From Serripes groenlandicus (Eukaryota > Mollusca > Bivalvia > Cardiida > Cardiidae): 64,000 bases of DNA. The notes below the pieces were generated by a model. It was not told the DNA's origin, did not search any database, and saw only the letters and a program-made list of their open reading frames with translations. The stretch spans positions 117,994,849-118,058,848 of the forward strand of contig JASEVX010000003.1 of assembly GCA_031761405.1 (NCBI GenBank), written 5' to 3'. Shown one piece after another: positions 49,387 through 60,600 of the stretch (position 1 is its first letter; each line of letters begins with the position of its first letter). Position numbers and translations under genes: made by a program.

Positions 49387-49616
49387 TTAACCCTTTCCCT
49401 CAAAAAGACGCTTTCTGACGCCTCTGCAGTAGACGGCTTTTTGAAAACATAGTGACAAAAGAAGAAATTGCACAAAACGTGCAATTTCTCCTTTTGCCAC
49501 AATGTTTTCCACTTTTTGTCATAGGTTATCCATTCAATTATGGAGATTTTCTATTTTTTTAGAAAATACGTTCAAAGTCGTCTGCTTCAGAATTGTCGTA
49601 TGAGGGAAAGGGTTAA
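49387..49616 (-). repeat. TTAA foldback MITE, full copy
   Basis: TTAA at both edges, CCCTTTCCCTCAAAAAG at the left, TATGAGGGAAAGGG at the right, central palindrome as in 9753-9983. Confidence 0.88.
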
Positions 49617-49767
49617 ATAAAAATATGATTTCTATACATGTATAAGGGAACCCTGTTATCCGAAATGGACCCTGACATAATCTCGGTTTCTGGATTGAAA
49701 ATGATGTTTACATGGGAGTGAAACTAGTCTGGCTACTTTTAGAATGATGTTGGAATAAATGACATTT

Positions 49768-49972
49768 TACCCTTAGCCACGTACAGCAAATCTACAGCAG
49801 ACGACTTTTAACACATGTACATAAAATATAGAAAATCTCTATTAACGAAAGATCAATTATTCGGTATAGTTGAAAACATTGCCACAAAAGAAGAAATCGC
49901 TCATTATGATAATGTTTTTTCAGCTCGGCTGCGGCAGAGGCGTCATGCAGCGTCTATATGTTGGAAAGGGTG
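49768..49972. repeat. Diverged TTAA-superfamily MITE
   Basis: Starts ACCCTTAGCCACGTACAGC, then GCAGACGACTTTTAAC. Ends GGCGTCATGCAGCGTCTATA, TGTTGGAAAGGGT. Confidence 0.6.
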
Positions 49973-50483
49973 GTTTCAAGCCGTTCAACAGTAGTTCAGT
50001 TATATCATCGCGTATAAACCATGTGTGTTCCTGACTTCCATCAGTTATGTCCTATTGACGGGGGAAAACCGCAAGTCACAATGTCTTGGGGGAAATAATA
50101 TGTGACTGATCCGGTATTCAGATACGAATACATGACCTGGTTATCAGGTTTCGTAAATCCAACAGTCCCAGTTTTCGTCTGATGAGATTCGTATAGGGTG
50201 AACCCTTATCCTGCTATATCATATATTAAACTTTTCCCATATACATTACATATTCAGCAGACTACTCTGAAAGCATCTACACAAAACTAAGGAAAGGATT
50301 GAAGAAATATTTGCTTATACCGTAGACCATGATCAGGCTACACTAAGGTGATTCGAACGTAGATCTGTAACCAATTCGTCCCAGTTGACACCAGTTAAAG
50401 TCCCCTCAAATATTAATAACCAATACTTGTTTACCATTTAATATCCCCAAGTTCTAGATGTTGAATTCAACACTCCAGTTATG
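49973..50483. other. Intergenic, no gene seen
   Basis: Contains a SINE-like remnant (TTCAGTTATATCATCGCG near 49,995) and a short MITE-like piece near 50,225-50,310. No gene seen. Confidence 0.4.
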
Positions 50484-50651
50484 GTAAACCTTTCTCACGT
50501 AAAATAACTATGTAGCAGACGACTTTGAAATTATCAAGTCCAAAATATAGAAAAATCTCTATCAATGATAGTATGATTATTTTGCCACAATTATTTCAAA
50601 GTCGTCTGCTGCAGAGGCGTCAGAAAGCGTCTGTATGTGGGAAAGGGTTAA
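50484..50651. repeat. Diverged foldback MITE adjoining the next copy
   Basis: Right end GGCGTCAGAAAGCGTCTGTA, TGTGGGAAAGGGTTAA. Its terminal TTAA (50,648-50,651) is also the left TTAA of the next element, so the second inserted at the edge of the first. Confidence 0.7.
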
Positions 50652-50877
50652 TCCTTTCCCTCATACGACAATTCTGCAGCAGACGACTTTGAACATATTT
50701 TGTCAAATCATGGAAAATCTCTATAATTGAATGGATAACCTATGACTTAAAGTGGAAAACATTGTGACAAAAGGAGAAATTGCACGTTTTGTGCAATTTC
50801 TTCTTTTGTTACTATGTTTTCAAAAAGCCGTCTTCGGAAGAGGCGTCAGAAAGCATCTATATGAGGGAAAGGGTTAA
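50648..50877 (+). repeat. TTAA foldback MITE, full copy
   Basis: TTAATCCTTTCCCTCATACG ... TATATGAGGGAAAGGGTTAA with the standard central palindrome. Confidence 0.87.
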
Positions 50878-51187
50878 TTAACGTGCTTAATAAGCAATAC
50901 ATATTTCGCTGAGATTCATCTTACCCTTATATACAAAGTAGGAATATCTTGTAAGGGCACAGTGTATATTTTTAAACTATATATTTACTAACGATGATAC
51001 TAATGCTTACATTTCATGTTAACTCTTATCTAGATAGATATTTCTTTATTTCCTCCATACATGCAGAGTAAACACATACATTCATACAGACAAATATAAA
51101 ATTAATAGTATATAGTCCACATACTAGATATTTACAAACAAGTAATGTCGAACATATGAAATTTAAGCATGTGTGTATATTAGTGTC
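50878..51187. other. Intergenic, no gene seen
   Basis: A+T-rich, no recognisable feature. Confidence 0.4.
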
Positions 51188-51442
51188 ATATCACGGCGGC
51201 CAGTTCACCTACTCATATGTTTCCTGGTTTTCTCACTACAGTACCCCACACAACATACTCTCCAAGCAACTGGCTGCTTTTCCACATAGACTGTTAGCCC
51301 ATTGGTGAAAGACGAATGACGCTTGTCACAGTGACTTTTGTCAAACATCGGAAAGAATGTTGGCCGAGCTGGGGTTCGAACTCACAACCCCTGGATTGAC
51401 AACTCGCGTCGCTACCGACTGAGCTACCGGTGCTCGGCGAGT
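51188..51442 (-). repeat. tRNA-derived SINE (family C)
   Basis: Minus-strand copy. The tRNA-like head at the right (51,360-51,437) has B box GAGTTCGAACCCC. The body has the conserved TCGTCTTTCACCAATGGGC, AACTGGCCGCCGTGATATG order. Just to the right are about three copies of a 36-bp unit (GGGATTTATGAGATGTGTGT, ATATGTGTGTCGGGA) at about 51,448-51,535. Confidence 0.8.
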
Positions 51443-51539
51443 GTCGGAGGGATTTATGAGATGTGTGTATATGTGTGTCGGGAGGGGATTTATGAGATGT
51501 GTGTATATGTGTGTCGGGAGGGGATTTATGCGATGTGGG

Positions 51540-53606
51540 ATTGTGGATGAGGTAATGGAAACAGATCATGATGAGTGTGCAGATTAGATAATAAGTGCAC
51601 GATCACATGCGTATGCGTTTCCATAGTAGCATATCAGCGTTCGCATTACGCGTAGATGCGCATCATACGAGACTATACCTGAATGCAAGAATTGATGTTT
51701 TACATTACTCGTGTCTCATATACAATGTATTACCATTGTGTATGTAAATTATTTAATAATCATACAGTCATTGATATCTAAACAAGAATTGTCAAATCAA
51801 TATGCTCGACTTTAGAATAAACGAGGGTTTAAATATTTCATACAATGGTCGGGATAGATCTAATTGGTTTCTGCATGCAATATACATTGTAAAACTTAAC
51901 TGAAATATTTTGCTTACTTGATCCTCAAACTGTTATCACTTATCCAAGTAAAAATGATGGCTGTTGGTGCTTCTGCAGCAATCAACGTTTGAAAACATTA
52001 TTTTTATAAGAGGATGCTTAACCATATTCCACTTGCAATTAATGAACGTTTCTGTTTGATCCAAAACAGAATCAATTATTTTCAATAACGATACTTTTGT
52101 CTGCTGCATATTAGTCGAATGTGAGTAAAAGGTTAACACGTGGTCGGAGCAAAACTGGTACAGCGTAAAGACATAATAATTATCAGCCTGGATGCAAGAG
52201 AATACACAGTTGAAAGATGATATTCTGTTTCCTTGGGACACCTCATCTTTTATTCTCTCAATATTTCTCATAATATCTATTCTGGTATTATTAAAAGTAT
52301 TTTCTTGTATCAAGGAGAGCCAGTACTTTTAGAAAATGACTGGAATTCACACATTCAGTCAATATAATGGAAAGAATGGACCACAAAAGTTGTCTGAGAC
52401 AGGGTGAGAAAAGTAGGACGAAAAGAGCAATTTTACCCTTTTCTCCAAAAATCACCAAACAAAAACGCTGAGGTTAGTGATATATTAAAGAGCTGCTTAG
52501 ATTATCAAAAAAGTAGGTAAATTGTGGATGGTGTCAGAAATAGCATGTTTCCAGCTCTTTTTCAAGCAATCATGGACGCGAAAGCTGGTATTCAAATTTA
52601 CCTCTAAATTAACGCCTAGCTCAACCAGCAGTGTTGTCACACGTCTGTCCCTGTATATATGAACCAGAAGGAGAAGTTGGTTCAACCGAAAAATTCAAAC
52701 ACATGTTGAGATCTTATATTTCACATTTATAGACATTAAAATCAACCATTTACCATAAATGTACCCACAACTTACTAGTTATCATTATTTCTATTTTTCT
52801 TCCCAAAATCCGAATATCCCGACTGCAACTGTTATTTGCCACGATAACCAGTGTAGATTCAACAAAACTGGAACAGCGTAAAGATACTAAATATGAGCAT
52901 GGATGCAAGAGAATAAGACTTCGGACATCTATAACCAGTGCAGATTGAGATTATTCGAAAACTAATTATTACAGTCTGATCAGTGTTCATTCTTCATTCT
53001 TGAATAGTATTCAACGGCCATATGTCTCAAAGACGAATATTAGTTATTGTCAAACAGTAAATATAGGGTACATCGCAAATGTCCGAAGGCTTATTTCCAG
53101 CGTCGGTCGATGATCGTTTAACATGTTATCAAATACAACAAATATGCAGCAGTTGACTTTGAAAACACTTTGGCAAAAGTATTGAAAATCTCTATAAATG
53201 AAAAAGCTTATGTTTTCAAAAGTCGTCTCCTACTAATGCGTTTAAATGCGTCTGCAGGTTAGGACGGGTTAAAGTAAAACATTCTAGAATAGGCTCAAAT
53301 CTGCAATAACAAACATACATGTATATATGAATTATATATTACTTATTGTTATTATTACATAAATATGCACATATTCTTTTATAAATTTGGCCATATACCA
53401 GATAGCCCAGTTTAAAGAAGTGATTAGATTAAGGTATCTCACATTGTAATCTTGTATAAACAGTATTTATAATAGATTACGGGGCTATTTAATCCATGAC
53501 CTCAATATATAATACTAGTGTAACGTTATAATCGTCAACATATTGTTCGATATTTGTAAATGATAAAATACGGATAATATCACTATTAGACAAAATAAAT
53601 ACAACA
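51540..53606. other. Long intergenic stretch, no gene seen
   Basis: About 2 kb, A+T-rich. A segment is imperfectly repeated: GAGCAAAACTGGTACAGCGTAAAGACAT (about 52,147) and CAACAAAACTGGAACAGCGTAAAGATAC (about 52,861), both followed by GGATGCAAGAGAATA. This indicates a small dispersed element. MITE-like remnants lie at about 53,120-53,275. The frame on the minus strand at 51,936-52,313 has no recognisable domain. Confidence 0.45.
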
Positions 53607-53797
53607 TTAACCCTTTCCCTCATACGGCAATTCTGCAGCAGACGACTTTGAACGTATGTTGTCAAATATTAGAAAATCTCCATAATTGAATGGATAACCT
53701 ATAACGTTTTGTGCAATTTCTTCTTTTGTCACTATGTTTTCAAAAAGCCGTCTGCTGCAGAAGCGTCAGAAAGCGTCTATATTAGGGAAAGGGTTAA
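53607..53797 (+). repeat. TTAA foldback MITE with central deletion
   Basis: TTAACCCTTTCCCTCATACG ... TTAGGGAAAGGGTTAA. About 40 bp of the centre (AAAGTGGAAAACATTGTGGC and the left arm of the palindrome) is missing after CCTATAACG. Confidence 0.87.
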
Positions 53798-54139
53798 GGG
53801 ATAGTCAACCGTTATTTATTTCTAAAAGCGTTTCCTTTTCACATATATTTTCTAAATCGTCCGTTTCATGTTATATTAAAAACAGTACATACAGGAGTAA
53901 AGGATCTAAAAGTCCAATGGGCTACATTTCAGATAGTTTAACCAAACTGTCAATGTTTATATTGGTATACATGTAAGTAATTTGTCACGGATAATATGAC
54001 ACTTTATTTCTAACACCGTCAGCTCTTTCATTCGCCATTACCCACATACGATACATCGATGGCAAACGGCATTGAAAAAACCCAACATTAATATTTAGGC
54101 AATGTGATTATTGAACATTGATTGATTGATTGAAGATGA
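53798..54139. other. Intergenic, no gene seen
   Basis: No recognisable feature. Confidence 0.35.
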
Positions 54140-54405
54140 ACACAGTTTTCAACACTCTGTCAGTCATATCACAGCTGCCTGTTCATCTACTCATGTGTTT
54201 CCTGGTTTTCTCACACCAGTACTCCACACAACATTTTGTTCAAGCAACTGGCTTCTTTTCCACATAGATTGTAAGCAAAGTGATGTGTGACGAATGACGC
54301 TTGTCACAGTGACTTTTGTCAAACGTCGGAAAGAATGTTGGCCTAGCTGGGATTGAACTAACAACCCCTGGTATGACAGCCCGTGTCGCTACCGACTGAG
54401 CTAAA
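54140..54405 (-). repeat. tRNA-derived SINE (family C)
   Basis: Minus-strand copy with an (ATTG)n tail on the left (54,117-54,132), body GTCATTCGTCACACATC and head B box-like AGTTCAATCCC. Confidence 0.78.
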
Positions 54406-54742
54406 TATGAACACTTATTGGTTAAGGGAGTTTGCTCACAATAAGCAATTTCTCCTTCTGCAATAATGTTTTCAAGATGTGTCTGTCGCGTAGGTATGCG
54501 CCTAGATGTGGGACCGAGTTATTTTAAAACCTAACCTATCAAGCAACCATTCAGACGGACCGTTTCGTCTTCGGGCTATGCCAACATTCGGACACACATA
54601 ACTCGACTTCGAGCATTGACTGTATTATTAGAACTCACAGACTCACATCACAGATATCGGGCATCATGACATTGACTCTTTTTATTTAATCTCGCCGTAA
54701 AGACTAAACTATTTGGCGAGCAGAATCGGATCGGCTCAATGA

Positions 54743-54956
54743 TTAACTCTTTCAGCGCCACAGGCAATATTGAGGTTTTTTCAAACAATGCAGATTCAGC
54801 CGAGCTAGCTCGTGACGATCTGTCTCACCTGAAATCAGCATTGTTTGCCTTTTATTTACCAAAATAGTCCAACACTTTCATATATTGAGAAATGAACATA
54901 CCCGATTTTGAACATGGAAGAGTCTACTTTAAACAATTCGACGCTGAAAGAGTTAA
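54743..54956. repeat. TTAA MITE, family 3
   Basis: TTAA at 54,743-54,746 and 54,953-54,956. Ends CTCTTTCAGCGCC / GACGCTGAAAGAG. Hairpin region GCTAGCTCGTGACGATCTGTC. Confidence 0.85.
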
Positions 54957-55188
54957 ATAACTACATAAAGTTGTATAACAGTAATTTAGCAATACCCCGA
55001 TATTTTCTGGGACATTAATAACCCTGCAGCGAACAATTGTCAGCAACAAACACTTTTTGACTTAGCGATTTTTCAATTTAATGTATAAGCAAGTTTGCAG
55101 TCTCTACTCAATACATGAAGGTTGGATTTACCAATACGGGCCTCCAAGTTTACTCATAAAGTGATGTTCACTTCTCTGGGCGACAAGG

Positions 55189-55860
55189 GTGGAAGACATT
55201 CCTACGTATGACCGGCCCCGGGCACATGCCCGCGACCCCACCCCCATTCCCGCTCACTCCATCCACTTCACGTCAGAGGCGAAACACCTCAACCAATACC
55301 TGATACAGACTGGTGTTGGCACACTTGTCGCAGGGGACATTTTAAATATCACAGCAGGTAAGCAGTTACCAGTAAACCATTTCCCGATCAAAGACATCCA
55401 GGCCGAAACGAAGAGAATATATCTGAATGATATCACAGCAGGTAAGCAGTTACCAGTAAACCATTTCCCGATCAAAGACATCCAGGCCAAAACGAAGAGA
55501 AGCTATCTGAATGATATCACAGCAGGTAAGCAGTTACCAGTAAACCATTTCCCGATCGAAGACATCCAGGCCAAAACGAAGAGAAGCTATCTGAATGATA
55601 TCACAGCAGGTAAGCAGTTACCAGTAAACCATTTCCCGATCAAAGACATCCAGGCCAAAACGAAGAGAAGCTATCTGAATGATATCACGGCAGGTAAGCA
55701 GTTACCAGTAAACCATTTCCCGATCAAAGACATCCAGGCCAAAACGAAGAGAAGCTATCTGAATAATATCACAGCAGGTAAGAAGTTACCAGTAAACCAT
55801 TTCCCGATCGAAGACATCAAGGCCAAAACGAAGAGAAGCTATCTGAATGAAAGGAGCTAA
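55189..55860 (+). repeat. 84-bp tandem repeat (about 6 copies) in an open frame, possible gene fragment
   Basis: Each 84-bp unit encodes 28 residues around TAGKQLPVNHFPIKDIQAKT. A unique 50-residue lead-in (HARDPTPIPAHSIHFTSEAK ...) is also open. The frame has no ATG at its 5' end and stops at 55,858-55,860. Every unit contains CAGCAGGTAAGC, a good splice-donor match, so the array may have arisen by tandem duplication across an exon-intron border. Substitutions between units are few, mostly A/G. I do not recognise the protein. It may be a coding fragment or simply a minisatellite with a period divisible by 3. Confidence 0.5.
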
Positions 55861-56055
55861 AAACATTGTGGTTAAGGGAGACATTGCTTAGGAACGTCAC
55901 TGAAATATGATGTGATGTCATTGAAATATGATATTACGTCATTCAAAATGTGGTGGTTGGGCATCCTTTACAAGACATTCAAAAACTTTTATTAATATCT
56001 AATGCGGACATTGTGTTATTTCGCTATTTAACAAAATGTATAATATATCCTTATT

Positions 56056-56215
56056 ACTGGTTTGCCTCGATGGTGTAGTGGAAGATTGTCCACTTTAAAG
56101 GTGGGAGGTCGCGGGTTCCACCCCCAGTATGGATCATACCAAATAGCTTAAAAATATACAAACGACTGTCCTTCCTTGGTGCACAGAACTGTCGTTTAGA
56201 TAGATAAATAGCACT
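56056..56215 (+). repeat. tRNA-derived SINE (family A), 3'-truncated
   Basis: Head GCCTCGATGGTGTAGTGGAA, B box GGTTCCACCCCC, body CATACCAAATAGCTTAAAAA and CTGTCCTTCCTTGGTGC. Confidence 0.75.
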
Positions 56216-56269
56216 GGTAAATTATTCAGGGGCAAAGTTTGCACATTCTGCTTGGATATGTTTTGTTTG

Positions 56270-56535
56270 ATTTGCATTTTACGTCGCTTTCAGCCATCAT
56301 TTATTTATATCATGGTGTTTCCTGGGTTGGTTACCAGTTGGCCTAGTACTGGTCCGTTTATCCTGACACCAGCGAGTCAGTCGTAATGCTAGCCCCACAC
56401 ACATGAGCGCCCAGGAGGGGAAAGGCATTACTATATGTTTTATTAAAAACCTTTGTATGACCCGGTCTGGTATCGAGTCCGCGACCTGCCGCACCGAGTC
56501 GGACGCTCTACCAGTACACCACCGATACGGTCCAG
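56270..56535 (-). repeat. tRNA-derived SINE (family A)
   Basis: Minus-strand, near full length: head ACCGTATCGGTGGTGTACTG, body CATACAAAGGTTTTTAATAA, tail ATGATATAAATAAATG. It lies 55 bases from an opposite-strand copy. Confidence 0.78.
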
Positions 56536-57442
56536 TCGTTTGACAAGTGCACGTTGCTTCGGTCAGTGTACACATCATTGTGCTCGATCCCTTGTCACTG
56601 AGTGCAGTAACCGGTCCAGCAGGTGACCAGATCTATAATTTTGTAAATGAGAATATAGAATACAAAACATAGTGGCAGAAGGGGATCGTTTTTTAGCAAT
56701 TTCTTCTTTGTCACAATGTTTTCAAAAGTCATTTGTTGTAAACGCGTCAAAACTTGCCTGTTAGTGTAGAAGAGTTAAATTACAATAACAATACAATTAC
56801 ATAGCCAGGTTTTGTTTTGTCGCAGCTACATAGAGGGGCTTCTGCAATGGACAAATTGAGTATGTACAGACAACGTCTGTTTGTATTTGATATTGACCGA
56901 TCTTACGTTGTTATTGTTGTTGTTGTTAAGAAGTGAAACAGCTTGTCCTGTTTACTGACACTCATCATCAACGTGATAAACGGTAATTTCTATTTTTAGA
57001 AAAATCGTCATTGTTGGATTTTCCCAAATCAAAACGGAATGTTTTTGGGTTATTGGTACCCAGCATTATACTATAACTTTATACAGAGTCGGGTTAAAGC
57101 ATAACAGGAAATGACATTTTACACAGTTCAATACAGTCTGTCAGCATGACTGTTTATATCCAGCTGTCACTACAAACTGTGTCAGAGGCTAGAACATTCT
57201 GCTTACGAAATAAAAAATTAACCCGTTCGACTAGTATAAAAGACCATATTTACAATAGATCTTCACATTAACCGTCTAATACGTTTCGAAGTAACATTAG
57301 GATTTTGACGCTAGTTAATTACGGGAGAAAAAAGATTATATATTTTAATTTGTAGGCTACAGAAGGACATTATTTTACAGCTAAACTATTTTTGAGTGAA
57401 AACAATTATTAGAAGAACGTATAAATTCACTTTTGAGCAAAA
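56536..57442. other. Upstream region of the p62 gene
   Basis: About 900 bases before the first p62 codon. A diverged foldback MITE lies around 56,640-56,780. A TATAAAAG motif at 57,235-57,242 could be the core promoter, giving a 5' leader of about 175 bases. I did not find a clear antioxidant response element. Confidence 0.45.
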
Positions 57443-57611
57443 ATGTCGATGACGATTAAAGCTTTCTTACAACGTGATAGCCGCTCGGAGCCGGAGATCC
57501 GTCGGTTCCAGGTCCCGACCGATGTCTCCTCCAGTTTTGATTACCTGAGTAAGAAACTGTGTGACATCTTCCCGGTTCTGAGATCAGGAAACTTCTCCGT
57601 CTTCTGGAAAG
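57443..57611 (+). CDS. SQSTM1: p62 exon 1 (first half of PB1)
   Basis: Begins ATGTCGATGACG in context AAAAATG and ends AAAG before GTAGGC (phase 1). Encodes 56 residues with the basic face of PB1 (EIRRFQVP). Confidence 0.9.
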
Positions 57612-60600
57612 GTAGGCAGTCTTCTTATTTTTTTCGCACATTCAAAAGACGTGTTTGTGCAGCCGACGACTTTTGAAAGCATCGTGGCAAAAGGAGAAAT
57701 AGCTCATGGTGAGCAATTTTTCCATTTGCCGCAATGTTTTAATATATCAAAATAAGCTTTGATTTTCGGTTTTATTTTATCGAGAAGTCTTCAAAATCGT
57801 CCGCTGCATACTTGTTGTATGTGAGGATTGATTGATTGGGGTTTAACGTCGTTTTTAACAATTTCTCAGTCATATCACGGCGGCCAGTTCACCTACTCAT
57901 GTGTTTCCTGGTTTTCTCACACCAGTACTCCACACAACAATCTTCCCAAGCAACTGGCTGCTTTTCCACATAGGTGGAAGACGAATGACGCATGTCGCAA
58001 TGACTTTTGTCAAACGTCGGAAAGAAAGTTGGCCGAGCCGGGATTCGAACTCACAACCCCTGGATTGACAGCCCGCGTCGTTACCGACTGAGCTACCGGG
58101 ACTCGACTGTATGTGAGGAAGAAGCAATTTATTTACACAAGAACAGAACAGAACATAAACTATTTAGACATTAAGGATTGTGGCTCATAGTTAAATAGTA
58201 CAAATGTAATAACATGAATTGTTAACGGTTGTTTCTACTTTAATCATTTTACAAGTGTTAACCGAATAGATCTTAAAACAAACGAGATTACAAGATAAAT
58301 ACTATATTTTTGAATAAATAGCAATTGTTCTAAATGAGCAAGTCACGGTTCATTTCTCTGTAATGTAGTTTAAAACTCTGTCTAAAATGGATTAGTTACC
58401 GTAAGTCTGATCTCAATGTGATTCTCGAAAATATAGCAATAACTCATAACTCACAAGTTTCCTGGAACCGATCTGTCTTTTGAAAACAAGGTAGCCGAAT
58501 GTTAAATTGCTCAGATGAGAAATCAGAATTTCTGAAGTGCTGTTTTCTTATATGATGTTATCACTGACTTGCTTTTTTAACCCTCATACGACATTTCTGC
58601 AGCAGACGACTTTTGTATTTTGTCAAAAACAGAGAAAATCTCTATAATTTAATGGATAACCTATGACTAAAAATGGAAAACATTGTGGCAAAAGGAGAAA
58701 TTGCTCGTTTTGAGCAATTTCTTCTTTTTCACTATGTTTTCAAAAAGCCGTCTGCTGCAGAGGCGTCAGAAAGCGTCTATCTGAGGGAAACGGTTAATAA
58801 TAAACATTTTTTAAAGTATAAATTTATTACGAAGATAAACAATTAATAAAAATAACTTGACTTCAATCGATGGATCCCTGAAACACGTCGATATAGCTCG
58901 AAGTAATTTATTAGTCCTTTTCGAGTTAGAGTTATCGCGGGTCTAATGTTGACTTTTCGATTACATGTGTAAAGATCGAAACGGTTTAAACCATTTATCC
59001 ACAAACGTGGAATGAATTATTGAAATAAAATGAAATTGTTAATCTTCAATATCTTCTGAATACAAGATGTCTGCTTAACAGAGATGACCACTAAAACAAG
59101 TGTGGCTGTATTTATAAACATCATGTTTATAAAAACGGTCAAGAGCGACATTTTTTTCTTTTATCCAATCGGGTAATATTTTCGAAATTCACATCATGAA
59201 TTATTTCATAAAATACGTACGTAAGTACCATTATTTGAGCCCTTCAATGGGAAAAGGTGCAAGTTGGCTTTGGTGAACAGTGCAGATCCCGACCAGCTTT
59301 TTCATCAAAAGTTTGTTCAAGATCTGCACTGTCCACATATAACTTACATAAGCGTGTGAGAAGCTTCTATTAACTTGTGTAGATTATGATACGGCTAAGC
59401 AAATGCACAGGTGATCTGAATCTACATCTTTTACTGGAAGGGCTCTTTTATCAAATGAATATATACATTTTTAGACCTGATAACGTGTTTAGAGGCAACG
59501 CAGTAACACGTAGTTTTGTATAATTGTACTGTAATCGCTCATCAGGTATAATACATTAACATTCATGATGCAGCTAGCCTACCCCTTTCCCAAATACAAT
59601 AAATATGTTGCCAGCTAACAAAAGCAGTGCGTTCGATTAACCTTTATGTCATGGATTCAACCAATAAAAATACGGCAACTGTGAAGTGGACGTGATGTGA
59701 TTTGATTGATGCAAATGCTGTCGTCATAAATGAAATCATTTATTATAGTGACGTGTGCATACGTTAACAAATACGAAGCAAAATTACAATACAATTCGCC
59801 ACACTCGGCCCAATTAAACTGAACATATTGCGTTGTAATGAAATTTCGAATTTTACGCAAGTTATGTTATGAGAAAAAAAAAGAGAACTCTTGAAAAAGA
59901 GAGCAATTGAGGACGTTTTGATAAATCAGAGACCTAAAATAATATTTTAATTTTAGTTCTCTTGATAAATAAACTAATCATTTTATGACCAAGTAGTTTA
60001 CATTGTTCTACAATGTTCTCAAAAGTTGCATTTTTGCAGATAGTGTCGATGAATATATAAATCAAATTATGACAATATTTGGTCGTTGGTACAGTGACTC
60101 ATGCCCATATATATATATATATACATATATATTCACCACTTTTGATGTTATGGAAATGTATTTTCTTAACAGAATCTAAATCCTGAGAATTATTGTGTGG
60201 TCGTATGTGTTATTTTCAGACCCCGATGGTGATCATGTGGCGTTCAGCGCTGACGAAGAACTACTGGAAGCACTGGGGTTCGTTAATGACGGAGTGTTTA
60301 AGATTTACTTAGTTCTCAAAAGTAAGTACATTGATCTTTACAGATGGCGTGTTTAGTAATAATGATGATAATGATATCAATATTAATAATAATGGCAATG
60401 GTAGTAATTTTAATAATAATGATACAATTAATTAATGTATAATGATAATAATTGTAATAGCGGTAATTACAAACACCCCCCCCCCCCCCCCCCCCACACA
60501 CATCAAGATTCATAGGCTAATAATATTATTATAGTATGTGCGATGGATATTTTCACATATATATGTATACATTTGTAGTTATTTAACCTTCTTTTTCTTT

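Noticed and set aside
57456..57641. Minus-strand frame over p62 exon 1
   Set aside because: Antisense shadow of a GC-richer coding exon. No domain.
60316..60513. Gly-rich minus-strand frame
   Set aside because: Created by the poly-C and AAT-type microsatellites in p62 intron 2.
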